From JAZDLO01 sp043801935 (lineage in GTDB: Bacteria; Actinomycetota; Thermoleophilia; RBG-16-64-13), in the NCBI GenBank assembly GCA_043801935.1, contig JAZDLO010000152.1, positions 1 to 59,894 on the forward strand: DNA of 59,894 bases, given 5' to 3'. Made by a program: the position numbers and the translations under genes. The notes below the pieces were generated by a model, which had not been told where the DNA came from, searched no databases, and was given only the letters and a program-made list of their open reading frames with translations. Of this stretch, positions 8,475-17,084 are shown piece by piece (the stretch's first letter is position 1; every line of letters starts with the position of its first letter).

Positions 8475-8972
8475 CTACCGAGCCCGCTCCTCCATCAGTT
8501 TCATGCGGACGTACGGGACCAGACCGCCCGCCTCCACTATGGCCTGCCGAGCCGGCGGCAATGCCTCGACGGCGTAGCTCTTGCCACTGGTCTTGTTCAC
8601 CACGGTGTTCGGCGTGAACTCCACCTCGTCCCCCTCGGCGGCTTCGACGCCGGGGCAGATGATGAGGCGAAGTCCGAGATTGACCGCGTTCTGGAAGAAG
8701 ATGCGGGAGTAGTTATTGGCCACCACGACCAGGTCCCAGCCCTTGAGGCAGGAGGCAGCCTGTTCGCGGGACGAACCGGTGCCGAAGTTGCGATCGGCCA
8801 CGATCACGCTGTTCGGCGCCACCTGGCCGTCCTGCAGCTTCTTGTTGAACTCGACGAGGTCGGCAAAGCAATACTGCGCCGTCTCGGTGGGAAGCACTGT
8901 AGCCATGAAACGCCCGGGGTAGATCGCGTCGGTGGAGACATCGTCGCCCAGCCGGAGGACCACCTTAGCCAT
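8475..8972 (-). CDS. Aconitase-family dehydratase small subunit (LeuD-like)
   Basis: A 165-residue swivel-domain subunit of the isopropylmalate isomerase/homoaconitase/dimethylmalate dehydratase family. It opens with LRLGDDVSTDAIYPGRF and contains the NFGTGSSREQAASCLK loop that binds substrate carboxylates. It starts 1 nt after the LeuC-like stop, so the two form one enzyme. The substrate is probably not simply isopropylmalate, because the operon also encodes a PEP-mutase/isocitrate-lyase-family lyase and a RENTED-type dehydrogenase. Candidates are dimethylmalate, methylisocitrate or beta-methylmalate chemistry. Confidence 0.88.
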   Translation of the reverse strand: MAKVVLRLGDDVSTDAIYPGRFMATVLPTETAQYCFADLVEFNKKLQDGQVAPNSVIVADRNFGTGSSREQAASCLKGWDLVVVANNYSRIFFQNAVNLGLRLIICPGVEAAEGDEVEFTPNTVVNKTSGKSYAVEALPPARQAIVEAGGLVPYVRMKLMEERAR

Positions 8973-8973
8973 G

Positions 8974-10266
8974 TCAGCCCCCTCCCTTCCGAGGATCGGT
9001 TATCACCCCGGTGAGAGCGCTTGCGGCCGCGGTCAGCGGCGACGCCAGGTAGACCGACGCGTTGGGGTTGCCCATACGCCCCTTGAAGTTGCGATTAGTG
9101 GTCGCCAGCGCCACCTCCCCGTCGCCGAGCGCTCCCTGGTGGATACCCAGGCAGCAGCCACACCCGGGGTTCATGATCACGGCGCCGGCACTCGCCAGGT
9201 CGGCGAGATACCCCCTCCGCATGGCTTCCGCCCAGATCCGCCAGGAAGCCGGGAACACCAGCATGCGCGTGCCTTTTGCCACCTTCCTGCCCCGGAGGAC
9301 GGCCGCCGCCACCTCCAGATCGTCCAGGCGGCCGTTGGTGCACGATCCGATCACGATCTGATCGATCTTGACGCCCTCCGCCTCTCCCACGGGGACCACA
9401 TTGTCGACGGTATGCGGCTTTGCCACCTGCGGCTCCAGGCGGGTCACATCGATCTCGATGACCTCTTCGTACCCCGCGTCTTCGTCGGGAAGGACCGGCA
9501 CGATCGGGTCGGTGACGCAGGCCTCTTCGCGCAGGTACCGAGCCGTCTCCTCATCCGCGGGTACGATTCCGCACGTAGCACCCGCCTCCACCGACATGTT
9601 GCACAGCACCAACCGCCCGGATGTGGACATGTGCCGGATCGCACGGCCGTGGAATTCGATCACTCGGAAGTTTGCCCCCTCGGCCGAGATCATGCCGATG
9701 AGATAGAGGATCAGGTCTTTGGCGCCCACTGCCGGGTGGAACTCACCGTCCGCCGTCACCTTGATCGTGGCCGGGACTTCGACGTTGACCATCCGTCCCA
9801 GGGCCCACACCGCCGACATGTCGGTGGCTCCCACCCCGATGGCCATAGCCCCCAGAGCTCCGTGGCTGCTGGTGTGGCTGTCGGCGCCCACTACCACCAT
9901 GCCGGGCCGGACGTACCCGTTCTCGGAAAGGATCTGGTGACAGATGCCGCCCTCGTCAGCGCGGACGTCATGGAACTTGGTGATGCCCTGGGCTGCCACG
10001 AACTCCCGGATCTTCTTCTGATTGGTGGCCGTCTTCGCGGTCTCCGCCGGGACCCGGTGGTCGAAGATGATGGCGATCTTGGAGGGGTCCCACACTCTCG
10101 GCTTGAGCCCCGTTCCCTCGAAGATCTGATCGAGTTGGTTGATGACGAGCGCCGAGTTCTCATGCGACATGGCCAAGTCGACCGCAGGCTCCACCACCTC
10201 GCCGGCGGAGACGCGGCGCAGACCGGCCGCCTGGGCCAGGATCTTCTCCGCAACGGTCATACCCAC
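8974..10266 (-). CDS. Aconitase-family dehydratase large subunit (LeuC/DmdA-like)
   Basis: A 430-residue large subunit carrying the 4Fe-4S cluster. Ligand cysteines are in GSCTNGR and NPGCGCCLG, and GADSHTSSHGALGA is the usual active-site motif. Its length matches the two-subunit LeuC2/DmdA branch. The likely start is GTG at 10266, with GGGAGG six nt upstream. It sits between the lyase gene (15 nt away) and the LeuD-like gene (1 nt away), so co-expression is near certain. In Eubacterium barkeri, DmdAB works with a dimethylmalate lyase of the same family as the neighbour here. This parallel is suggestive only. Confidence 0.88.
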   Translation of the reverse strand: MGMTVAEKILAQAAGLRRVSAGEVVEPAVDLAMSHENSALVINQLDQIFEGTGLKPRVWDPSKIAIIFDHRVPAETAKTATNQKKIREFVAAQGITKFHDVRADEGGICHQILSENGYVRPGMVVVGADSHTSSHGALGAMAIGVGATDMSAVWALGRMVNVEVPATIKVTADGEFHPAVGAKDLILYLIGMISAEGANFRVIEFHGRAIRHMSTSGRLVLCNMSVEAGATCGIVPADEETARYLREEACVTDPIVPVLPDEDAGYEEVIEIDVTRLEPQVAKPHTVDNVVPVGEAEGVKIDQIVIGSCTNGRLDDLEVAAAVLRGRKVAKGTRMLVFPASWRIWAEAMRRGYLADLASAGAVIMNPGCGCCLGIHQGALGDGEVALATTNRNFKGRMGNPNASVYLASPLTAAASALTGVITDPRKGGG

Positions 10267-10281
10267 CGGGGGCCTCCCTTT

Positions 10282-11250
10282 CTATCCGACGATCTTCTTG
10301 ACTTCCCCGTACTTCGTCTCCAAGCGTTGCGTGGGCAAGTACTCGTCCTCCAAGGCTTTGTACTCCTTCAAGCCCACGAAATCGGTGTACTCCTCGAACG
10401 ACGTCGCCCATTGGGTCTGGCCGGGAAGTGTACCGGTGGGCGACTCTTTGAGAGCTGTGAAGAAAGCCATCAGGGCCTTGTGCATCACCATGATGGAGGC
10501 GACCGGGATGGACACCCGGCCTACCCCCATGGCGGCCAGGTCCGGGATGGGTATGAGCTCGGTCTTCATGCCGCTGATCGCGTCCATGAGGTTCACGGAT
10601 AGGGGCCCCTTGACCTCCGCCACCGCCCGCTCCACGTCCGCCCTGGTCTTGATGCCGTCGATGAAGGCCAGGTCGGCCCCCGCCTCCAGATAGAGGTTGC
10701 AGCGCCGGATAGCCTCGTCAAGCCCCAACGCCGCGAACACGTCGGTGCGGGCATTAATGATGAAGTCAGGGTCGTGCCGGTCTCGCGTGGCGGCGCAGGC
10801 CTTCACCTTACCCGCCATCTCGTCGGCGTCGATGACCTCCTTGCCCGCCATGTGCCCGCAGCGCTTGGGAAAGACCTGGTCCTCGATGTTCATGCCGGCC
10901 ACGCCCATGGCCATGAGCCGCTCGCCGATCCAAGCGGCGTTGACCGCGTTGCCGCCGCCGGTGTCGACATCGGCCATCACCGGGACATCGACCGCCTGGG
11001 CGATGTTCCAGGTCACGTCAAGAACGTCCTTCATCTGCACCAGGCCTACGTCGGGCTTGCCCAGGAGAGATCCGGCCACCCCGTAGCCCGACACCTGGAT
11101 CGCTTCGAAACCGCACTTCTCGATGACCTTGGCGCTGAAGGCATCGTGGGCGCCGGGCACCGCCACTGCCCGCCGCTCCATGATGGCCTTCCGCAGCACC
11201 GCAGACTTGTTCGCCACTCCGCTCCGCGCCTCACTCCCGGCCCCGCTCAT
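10282..11250 (-). CDS. PEP mutase/isocitrate lyase superfamily lyase
   Basis: A 322-residue TIM-barrel lyase related to methylisocitrate lyase (PrpB) and 2,3-dimethylmalate lyase. Visible active-site features: substrate-binding SGYGVAGS (about 54-61), metal site ADVDTGGGN (93-101), NIEDQVFPKRCGH with the catalytic KRCGH loop (K129-H133), and INARTD. It should cleave a C-C bond in a 2- or 3-substituted malate/isocitrate-type acid, releasing pyruvate (or glyoxylate) and a short acid such as propionate or succinate. The ATG at 11250 has GGAGG nine nt upstream. The product could feed the propionyl/methylmalonyl-CoA genes at 26438-34000 (inference). Confidence 0.85.
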   Translation of the reverse strand: MSGAGSEARSGVANKSAVLRKAIMERRAVAVPGAHDAFSAKVIEKCGFEAIQVSGYGVAGSLLGKPDVGLVQMKDVLDVTWNIAQAVDVPVMADVDTGGGNAVNAAWIGERLMAMGVAGMNIEDQVFPKRCGHMAGKEVIDADEMAGKVKACAATRDRHDPDFIINARTDVFAALGLDEAIRRCNLYLEAGADLAFIDGIKTRADVERAVAEVKGPLSVNLMDAISGMKTELIPIPDLAAMGVGRVSIPVASIMVMHKALMAFFTALKESPTGTLPGQTQWATSFEEYTDFVGLKEYKALEDEYLPTQRLETKYGEVKKIVG

Positions 11251-11365
11251 GTGCCCCGGCCTCCTCTCGACCCGCCATCGTTGCATGTTACGCGCCACAG
11301 ATACGGCCGCGCCGAAAGGTCCGGCGGAACCTGGGGCTTCGGCCACCCCGGCGTGCCCCTCTGGC

Positions 11366-12484
11366 TCACAATCGCGCGGCGACGGCCTCCGCCATCTGCA
11401 TGGTGGTGTTGGCGCCCCCCAAATCGTAGGTCCGGACGGCCCCCTCAGCGATCACCGTCGCCACCGTGGCTTCCAGCCGCTCCGCCTTCTCAGCTTCGCC
11501 CAACCAATCGAGCATCATCTTCGCGGCGAGGATGGTCGCGATCGGATTCACCTTGTTCATCCCCGCGTACTTCGGCGCCGACCCGTGGGTGGGTTCGAAC
11601 ACCGCCAGTTCTTTCCCGATGTTGCCCGAGCACCCGAAGCCCAGGCCGCCCACCATCTGGGCACAGAGGTCGGAGATGATGTCACCGTACAGGTTGGGAG
11701 CCACCAAAACGTCATAGTTGAGGGGATCCTTCAAGAGCCACATGCAGATCGCGTCGATGTTGGCGTCGTCCACCGCGATCCCCGGATACTCCTTCGCCAC
11801 TTCCCGCGCCGCCTCCAGGAACAGGCCGTCGGTCGCTCGCACCACGTTGGCCTTGTGGACGATGGTCACCTTCCTGCGGCCGAATTCCTGGGCGAACGCG
11901 AAGGCCGCCCGGGCGATGCGCTCCGATCCGGCCCGGGTGTTCACCTTGCAGGAGATAGCGTACTCCTCGCCCTGCAGCTTCAGGAAAGGAGCGAAATTCT
12001 TCGAGAGCCTCCCCAACACCTCCGCCAATTCGGCGGGCACCGTGGAGAACTCCACGCCCGCGTATAGGTCCTCGGTGTTCTCCCGGAAGACCACCAGGTC
12101 GATGCCCTCCCTGTAATTGAGCGGGTTGCCCGGATAGGCCTTGGTCGGGCGCAGGCACACGTACAGATCGAACAGCTGCCGCATGCGCACGATAGGGGAT
12201 CTGTAAACGAGACCTGTGCCTCGCAATTCGGGGGTCAGTTCGGCCTCCGCCGCCTTCACCGGTTTGGAGGTGATGGCACCGAACATGGCCGCGTCCACGC
12301 TCTTGAGCAGCGCGATCGTCCGTTCCGGGAATGCATCCCCCTCTCGCCGCCAGCATTCCCAACCGATGTCGCCCTCTATGTACTCCGCGTCAAGCTCCAG
12401 CTCATCCAGGACCACGCGGGCGGCAGCCAATACTTCTATCCCTATACCGTCTCCGGGCAGCCATCCGATCGCGTGCTTAGCCAC
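11366..12484 (-). CDS. Isocitrate/isopropylmalate-type decarboxylating dehydrogenase
   Basis: A 372-residue NAD(P)-dependent beta-decarboxylating dehydrogenase. It has LPGDGIGIEV at the N terminus, the substrate-specificity stretch VFRENTEDLYAGVEF (the isocitrate/homoisocitrate pattern rather than the RELTGGIYFG of LeuB), catalytic Lys in HKANVVRATDG, and Asp ligands in DANIDA and NLYGDIISD. The start is GTG at 12484, with AGGAGG lying in the end of the upstream 57-residue gene, only 2 nt away. It may oxidise the hydroxyacid made by the adjacent LeuCD-like dehydratase. The exact substrate (isocitrate, methylmalate or homologue) cannot be read from sequence. Confidence 0.85.
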   Translation of the reverse strand: MAKHAIGWLPGDGIGIEVLAAARVVLDELELDAEYIEGDIGWECWRREGDAFPERTIALLKSVDAAMFGAITSKPVKAAEAELTPELRGTGLVYRSPIVRMRQLFDLYVCLRPTKAYPGNPLNYREGIDLVVFRENTEDLYAGVEFSTVPAELAEVLGRLSKNFAPFLKLQGEEYAISCKVNTRAGSERIARAAFAFAQEFGRRKVTIVHKANVVRATDGLFLEAAREVAKEYPGIAVDDANIDAICMWLLKDPLNYDVLVAPNLYGDIISDLCAQMVGGLGFGCSGNIGKELAVFEPTHGSAPKYAGMNKVNPIATILAAKMMLDWLGEAEKAERLEATVATVIAEGAVRTYDLGGANTTMQMAEAVAARL

Positions 12485-12486
12485 CC

Positions 12487-12660
12487 TCAGCCCTCCTTCA
12501 ACGTGAGCGGTTCACCGCAACAAACGAAATCCTCGATGCGACAGATCTCGTCCGCCTCCTCGCCTTCTTCGTGAGCACACTCCTCGATCACCTGGACCTC
12601 CAAGCCACACCGCTCACAGTAATACACTTCGCCCTCTCGCATCTCATCACAGCGCGCCAT
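12487..12660 (-). CDS. 57-residue Cys-rich ribbon protein, desulforedoxin-like
   Basis: A small ORF with ATG at 12660 and TGA at 12487-12489, preceded by a GGGGGGAG stretch. The product begins MARCDEMREGEVYYCERCG and ends DFVCCGEPLTLKEG. Its CxxC knuckle and C-terminal CCG-x-PL-x-L motif resemble the desulforedoxin/superoxide-reductase N-terminal domain, which binds Fe or Zn with four Cys; two extra Cys lie between (ECAHEEGEEADEIC). It could be a small electron carrier or a zinc ribbon serving the enzymes of this operon. It is 36 nt past the radical SAM gene and its end overlaps the ribosome-binding site of the dehydrogenase gene. Confidence 0.75.
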   Translation of the reverse strand: MARCDEMREGEVYYCERCGLEVQVIEECAHEEGEEADEICRIEDFVCCGEPLTLKEG

Positions 12661-12696
12661 GACTCCCCCCTTACCTCTGATTCCTCCTGCTCCGTT

Positions 12697-14136
12697 CTAC
12701 CTCCCTGGAGCGTGAGACTCCCCCGCGTGCCCCAGCAAGTACTCGCGCGGGTCGGCCATGCACCGGAGAGACTCGAGACTCCTCCAGATGAGTGCAGGGC
12801 TGGGTAGGTTGCCGATATTGCGTCCCTGCCGGTTGAACAGGGCGTTCCAAGATCGCTCGGCCAAGGCCCGGGGCGTGTATACCGCCGTGTAAAGACGGGC
12901 GAACTCCCGATAGAAGCGCTCTAACCCCAGCCGGGTGGGCAGCACCGCGTGAGCCAGGTCGAACATCTCCCAATTCCTGGTGGTCAAGGCCCCTTGTACC
13001 TGCTCGAAGAGAGCCGTGCCCGGCAGAGGCGTGAGCACGGTGAACCAGGCATTAGGGATGGCGTGGAGTCGAACGTAGTCGCGAAGCCGGCGGAAGTCGC
13101 CCTCGTCGTAGTCGGGATCGACGATGAGGGTGCCGAAGACGTTGACTCCGGCTTTGTTGAGCACCGCCAGAGCCTTCTCGTTACTCTCTACCGTGTTGGC
13201 CTTGTGGACGCTTTTCATGCCTTCGGCGTCGATCTTCTCCAGACCGAGAAAGACCGTGGCGAAGCCGGCCTCCTTGAGCTTGGCGACGGTCTCGGGATGA
13301 CGAGCGATGGAGTCCGTTCGCGCCTGGATGATGAAGCGTTTCTTGACCCGGTTACGGAGCAACAGATCCGCGATGGCTTCCGCCCGCGGGACGCTGGCCA
13401 GGAAGTTATCGTCGGTGACGAAGATGTTGTGGCCCTCGACAGCCTGCACCTCCTCCACCACCCGCTCCGGGCTCTTGAAGCGTACCCTTCCCTGATGGAA
13501 CCGCCACACACTGCAGAACGTGCAGCGGTGCGGGCACCCCCGAGCGGTCTCGAGGCTCGCCAACGGGCCGCGCACCCCCAGATGGTACGACCTGCGCCAT
13601 CCGTGAGTGAGCGAGCGCACCGGATACGGCAGACGGTCAAGGTCGGCGACGAGCGAACGGTCACCGGTAGCGACCTGCCCCTGGGATGTGTTCACCACCA
13701 GACCGGGTACGGACAAGGGATCCTCGCCGGCGGCCAGAGCGCGCACGAGCTCCGGTGCGGACGACTCCCCCTCGCCGGCTACCACGGCATCCACCCACGG
13801 GTTCGCGAAATCGCGGGGGGTGAGAGACGCATGGTGACCGCCGACGAAAACGTACGCCGAGGGCTGGAGGGTCTTGAGAACCTCGGCGACGCGCAGGGTC
13901 TCGGGGACGTCGACGGTGAAGGAGCAGCTGATGCCGCAGACTTCGGGAGAGAAACGGCCTACCACCGCCTCCAGATCGACCCCGGGAAGCAGGTCCACCA
14001 CCCGGACCTCGTGCTCACTCCCGAGTGCTCCGGCCACCATCTCGAGCCCCAACGGCTCGACCACGGCCATCGCGCGAAACCCCGCTCGAAAACCTGCCCG
14101 GCGCCTCTGCCGGGGTTGCACAAGCAGCACCTTCAT
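12697..14136 (-). CDS. B12-binding radical SAM protein (class B-like)
   Basis: A 479-residue enzyme. The N-terminal cobalamin-binding Rossmann domain (about 1-160) includes GHHASLTPRDF; this is followed by a radical SAM barrel with the CxxxCxxC cluster site in RGCPHRCTFCSVW. The SVWRFHQGRVR continuation recalls HpnR-type (hopanoid C-3 methylase) and related class B methyltransferases, but the substrate is unknown. The ATG at 14136 has GGGAGG six nt upstream and gives a start directly at the Rossmann strand MKVLLVQP. It leads into the ribbon-protein/dehydrogenase/lyase operon, so it may methylate or rearrange the operon's substrate. That link is inference from position. Confidence 0.82.
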   Translation of the reverse strand: MKVLLVQPRQRRRAGFRAGFRAMAVVEPLGLEMVAGALGSEHEVRVVDLLPGVDLEAVVGRFSPEVCGISCSFTVDVPETLRVAEVLKTLQPSAYVFVGGHHASLTPRDFANPWVDAVVAGEGESSAPELVRALAAGEDPLSVPGLVVNTSQGQVATGDRSLVADLDRLPYPVRSLTHGWRRSYHLGVRGPLASLETARGCPHRCTFCSVWRFHQGRVRFKSPERVVEEVQAVEGHNIFVTDDNFLASVPRAEAIADLLLRNRVKKRFIIQARTDSIARHPETVAKLKEAGFATVFLGLEKIDAEGMKSVHKANTVESNEKALAVLNKAGVNVFGTLIVDPDYDEGDFRRLRDYVRLHAIPNAWFTVLTPLPGTALFEQVQGALTTRNWEMFDLAHAVLPTRLGLERFYREFARLYTAVYTPRALAERSWNALFNRQGRNIGNLPSPALIWRSLESLRCMADPREYLLGHAGESHAPGR

Positions 14137-14247
14137 TCTGGCCCTCCCGTCTGACCTCTCAGTGGGAGCCGACACCAGCGGCTTCGTGGATATGCATCAA
14201 CCATACCACCGCGGGAGCCGATGGTCGACGTTCGGGGGGCACGCGCC

Positions 14248-14769
14248 TTAGCAGATGGGTCCGGGGCTCTCCAACAGCCGTTTCCACCGCTCGATGTGGC
14301 CATATTCGTCGGCTTGGTCTTTCTCGATGAACACCCGGGTCTCGTCATCCCAGTCGATGGCGGCGAGGAACTCCGTGTAGTGATGCACGGCCTTGCTCTC
14401 CACCCAGATGCCGGTCTTCAGGATCCGCCGGGCACCCATCAGGCGCGAACCCAGGCCGAAGACATACCCGACCATCCAATACATCCAGCGCAGCTTGCTG
14501 GGTTTGAAGCCGTACTCGTACAGCTTGGTCTGGAAGTCCTGCATGTGGGTCATCTCGTTCGCCATGGCGGCGGTGAGTTGCGTGTTGAGCTCGCACGACT
14601 TGGCCGTGATCTGGCACTTGTAGATGGTGGTGGCCATGATCTCCAAGGTGTGGAGCGCGCGCAGCCCCTTCCTGATGCTGGCTTTCCGTTCGAGGCTGAA
14701 ACCCTGCCCTCTGGACTTCACGTGCTCAAACCGCATCTCGGGCCGGATCACGGAAATGTCGTAGGCCAT
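14248..14769 (-). CDS. COQ7/ferritin-like diiron protein
   Basis: A 173-residue four-helix protein with two carboxylate-histidine helices: Glu in HTLEIMATT and ANEMTHMQDF (ExxH) in the first half, then VESKAVHHYTEFL and DQADEYGHIERW (ExxH) in the second. This is the layout of demethoxyubiquinone hydroxylase (COQ7) and relatives. A hydrophobic segment (RWMYWMVGYVFGLGSRLMG) between the halves fits the membrane-associated type. The start at 14769 has GGAGG eight nt upstream. In an apparently anaerobic context it may be an oxidative-stress ferritin-like protein rather than a quinone hydroxylase. Confidence 0.75.
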   Translation of the reverse strand: MAYDISVIRPEMRFEHVKSRGQGFSLERKASIRKGLRALHTLEIMATTIYKCQITAKSCELNTQLTAAMANEMTHMQDFQTKLYEYGFKPSKLRWMYWMVGYVFGLGSRLMGARRILKTGIWVESKAVHHYTEFLAAIDWDDETRVFIEKDQADEYGHIERWKRLLESPGPIC

Positions 14770-14860
14770 CGCGCCATCCTCCACTCGAGTCTTTGCCCAC
14801 CGGGCCCGCCGAGGGCCCTACGGTTGCATACCCGGGAGGTCGCCCTTCTATGCGCTGGGA

Positions 14861-16543
14861 TCAGGCCGTGACCCGCTCGACTTCTTCGATGGTGGTGAGG
14901 CCGGCCAAGACCTTGAGCCGGCCGTCTTCGCGTAAGGTCTTGCTTCCGGTCGCCACCGCCTGATCGCGCAAATCGTCCGCAGTGGCGTGATTGAGGATCA
15001 GGTCGCGTATCTCCCTGGTGATGGGCGGCACCTCGAACAGACCGATCCGACCGCTGTAGCCCGTTCTGAAACAACGATTGCATCCGACAGCTCTTGCAAT
15101 AACTGCTTCATCTACGCCCAGAAAGGACCGCTCTTCCGCGGTCATGTTGTCCGGGGTGAGAGTGACTGTCTCCTTGCAGCGTGGGCACAGCTGCCGTGCG
15201 AGCCGTTGAGCCACCACACATTCCAGAGCCGAGGAGATCAGGTAAGCGGGTAACCCCATTTCCATCAGCCGGGTGATAGCCGAGGGCGCGTCGTTCGTAT
15301 GCAGGGTGGAGAGCACCAGGTGCCCGGTCAACGAGGCCTCAGTGGAAATGAGCGCGGTCTCATAGTCACGGATCTCACCGATCATGATGATATCGGGGTC
15401 GCTCCGCAACAGGGAACGCAACATCGACGCGAAAGTGAGACCGATGTTCGACCGTATCTGCGACTGAAGGATGCCGGGCATCCGCCGCTCGACCGGATCC
15501 TCCACGGTGTATATCTTGATTGCGGGATCGTTCAGTTCGTCTAGCCCGGCGTACAAGGTGGTGGACTTGCCCGAGCCCGTGGGCCCGGTGATGAGGATCT
15601 CGCCCCACGGCCGCTTGAGCGCTTTGTGAAAGAGACGCAGGTCGTGCTCCCCCATGCCCAGGTTCCCCAAGGTGATGTTGAACATGTGCTCGTCGAGCAG
15701 ACGGATGGTGACGTTCTCGCCAAAGACAGTGGGGATGCTGGCGATGCGCAGATCGATCGCCCGGTCGTCGGCACGAAAAGTGGCTCGGCCGTCCTGCGGC
15801 AGGCGCTTCTCGGCGATGTCCATGTCGCCCATGATCTTGATACGCGACACCACCCCGTCCTTGATCTCCTTGCGGATCTCGGTCAGGTGATGAAGCACCC
15901 CGTCGATGCGCAGACGCACCACCATGCGGTCCGCCTGAGGTTCGAAGTGGATGTCGGAGGCCTTCTGCCGCATGCCGGTAGCCAGGATCTCCTCCACCAG
16001 GGAGACCACCGTGTCGTACTCGGCCAGCTCCTCATCGCTGGGGCCCATGCGCTCGTTTTCGGACGGGCTGGTGCTCTCCAGCTGGCCCCGATGCAAATAG
16101 ACGGCTTCCCAGGCTTCGGCCAAGACACCCAGGGTGACCACCACCGGGACGACCTCCAACCCGGTTATGAGGCGCACGTCGTCGATAGTGAGCACGTCCG
16201 CAGGGTCGGCCATGGCGAGCACGAGAGCCTGGTCATGGTGGAGATCGATAGGGAGCACTTGGCGGGTGCGGCAGAACCTCTCCGTGAGCAGCCCCACAGC
16301 GCTCGGATTGGGTACGAGCTCTGCCAAAGCTGAGAGTCCGTAGGTGCCCTGCCAGGCCAGGGCGTCAGCGATCTGGTCGGCGGTCACGTAACCGAGATGA
16401 GCCAGGGCCTCCCCGAGCCTGGCCCCGCTCTCTCTCTGGTACTCCAGACTATTACTGAGTTGGACCTGGGAGATGACGCCTTGCTCGACGAGGATGTCAC
16501 CCAAGCGCAGGCTTCTGTGTATCTCCGGACTTTTCGCCGTCAC
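14861..16543 (-). CDS. pilB: Type IV pilus/type II secretion assembly ATPase with MshEN domain
   Basis: A 560-residue PilB/GspE/MshE-family hexameric ATPase for pilus or pseudopilus extension. N-terminal MshEN: two 24-residue motifs, each beginning RLG and ending Q (RLGDILVEQG..., RLGEALAHLG...), separated by the five residues RESGA. This is the c-di-GMP-binding arrangement known for MshE. The ATPase domain has GPTGSGKSTT (Walker A), Asp and Walker B boxes around DPDIIMIGEIRDYETA, a His box LSTLHTNDA, and a tetracysteine zinc site (CPRC...CNRC). GTG start at 16543 with GGGAG six nt upstream. No pilin, PilC or PilT genes are visible nearby. Confidence 0.9.
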   Translation of the reverse strand: MTAKSPEIHRSLRLGDILVEQGVISQVQLSNSLEYQRESGARLGEALAHLGYVTADQIADALAWQGTYGLSALAELVPNPSAVGLLTERFCRTRQVLPIDLHHDQALVLAMADPADVLTIDDVRLITGLEVVPVVVTLGVLAEAWEAVYLHRGQLESTSPSENERMGPSDEELAEYDTVVSLVEEILATGMRQKASDIHFEPQADRMVVRLRIDGVLHHLTEIRKEIKDGVVSRIKIMGDMDIAEKRLPQDGRATFRADDRAIDLRIASIPTVFGENVTIRLLDEHMFNITLGNLGMGEHDLRLFHKALKRPWGEILITGPTGSGKSTTLYAGLDELNDPAIKIYTVEDPVERRMPGILQSQIRSNIGLTFASMLRSLLRSDPDIIMIGEIRDYETALISTEASLTGHLVLSTLHTNDAPSAITRLMEMGLPAYLISSALECVVAQRLARQLCPRCKETVTLTPDNMTAEERSFLGVDEAVIARAVGCNRCFRTGYSGRIGLFEVPPITREIRDLILNHATADDLRDQAVATGSKTLREDGRLKVLAGLTTIEEVERVTA

Positions 16544-16642
16544 ATGTTGCTCCCTTTGACAGACCGCAGACGCTCCGATGCCCCTAAGATCGTCGAAGCG
16601 TCCAGCGTGTTCGTCTCTTTCATCGGCATGACGGGAGATTCC

Positions 16643-16867
16643 TCAAGAGGGCTCGGACGGAGGCGAAGGCCTCTCGCCGCCAAGAAGGGCGTTCCGCCGC
16701 GCCCTGGCCTCTTCCAGCTCTTTCACCTCCCGCTCCAACTCCTCTATCTTCTTGCGCAGGGCCTCTTCGGCCCTGAGATCTTCTCGAATGGCGCTCCGAT
16801 CCTCGGCAGGCCAGGTTTCAGCCTCTTGACCGGTGCCCTCCCCGACGTGGTCTTCATCGCGGTCCAT
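16643..16867 (-). CDS. Small coiled-coil hypothetical protein
   Basis: A 74-residue acidic protein. Its middle is a strong heptad-like coiled coil (RKKIEELEREVKELEEARAR, about residues 38-57) with a Pro/Ser-rich tail. The ATG at 16867 has AGAGGAG nine nt upstream, and the gene lies 99 nt before the pilus ATPase on the same strand. I do not recognise a family. It may be a small partner or regulator of the ATPase, which is speculation based on position. Confidence 0.5.
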   Translation of the reverse strand: MDRDEDHVGEGTGQEAETWPAEDRSAIREDLRAEEALRKKIEELEREVKELEEARARRNALLGGERPSPPSEPS

Positions 16868-17084
16868 GGTCGCACGCTCCTCTTCACACGGTGTTTCGTG
16901 GAAAGATTCCCGACAAAGCCCTCGACCACACGCAGGACGGTTCCACCCGATTCACCCTCTCGTGTCGGGCCCGTGGTCTGATAGCCGAGACGCGGCCCTA
17001 AGGGAGTTGTCGTCGGACCCGGTACGCGAGTATCCTCAGTACCCGCGCGTACGCATATCATCGGCCAAGGAGGGTGACAAAGGC

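Noticed and set aside
8932..10602. Long open frame of 556 codons on the plus strand
   Set aside because: It is antisense to the LeuC-like and lyase genes, has no recognisable domain, and is the usual shadow frame of GC-rich coding sequence.
8475..12484. Naming the genes leuD, leuC and leuB of leucine biosynthesis
   Set aside because: The dehydrogenase has the RENTEDLYAG pattern rather than that of LeuB, and a PEP-mutase/isocitrate-lyase-family lyase lies between them, so a leucine operon is not supported.
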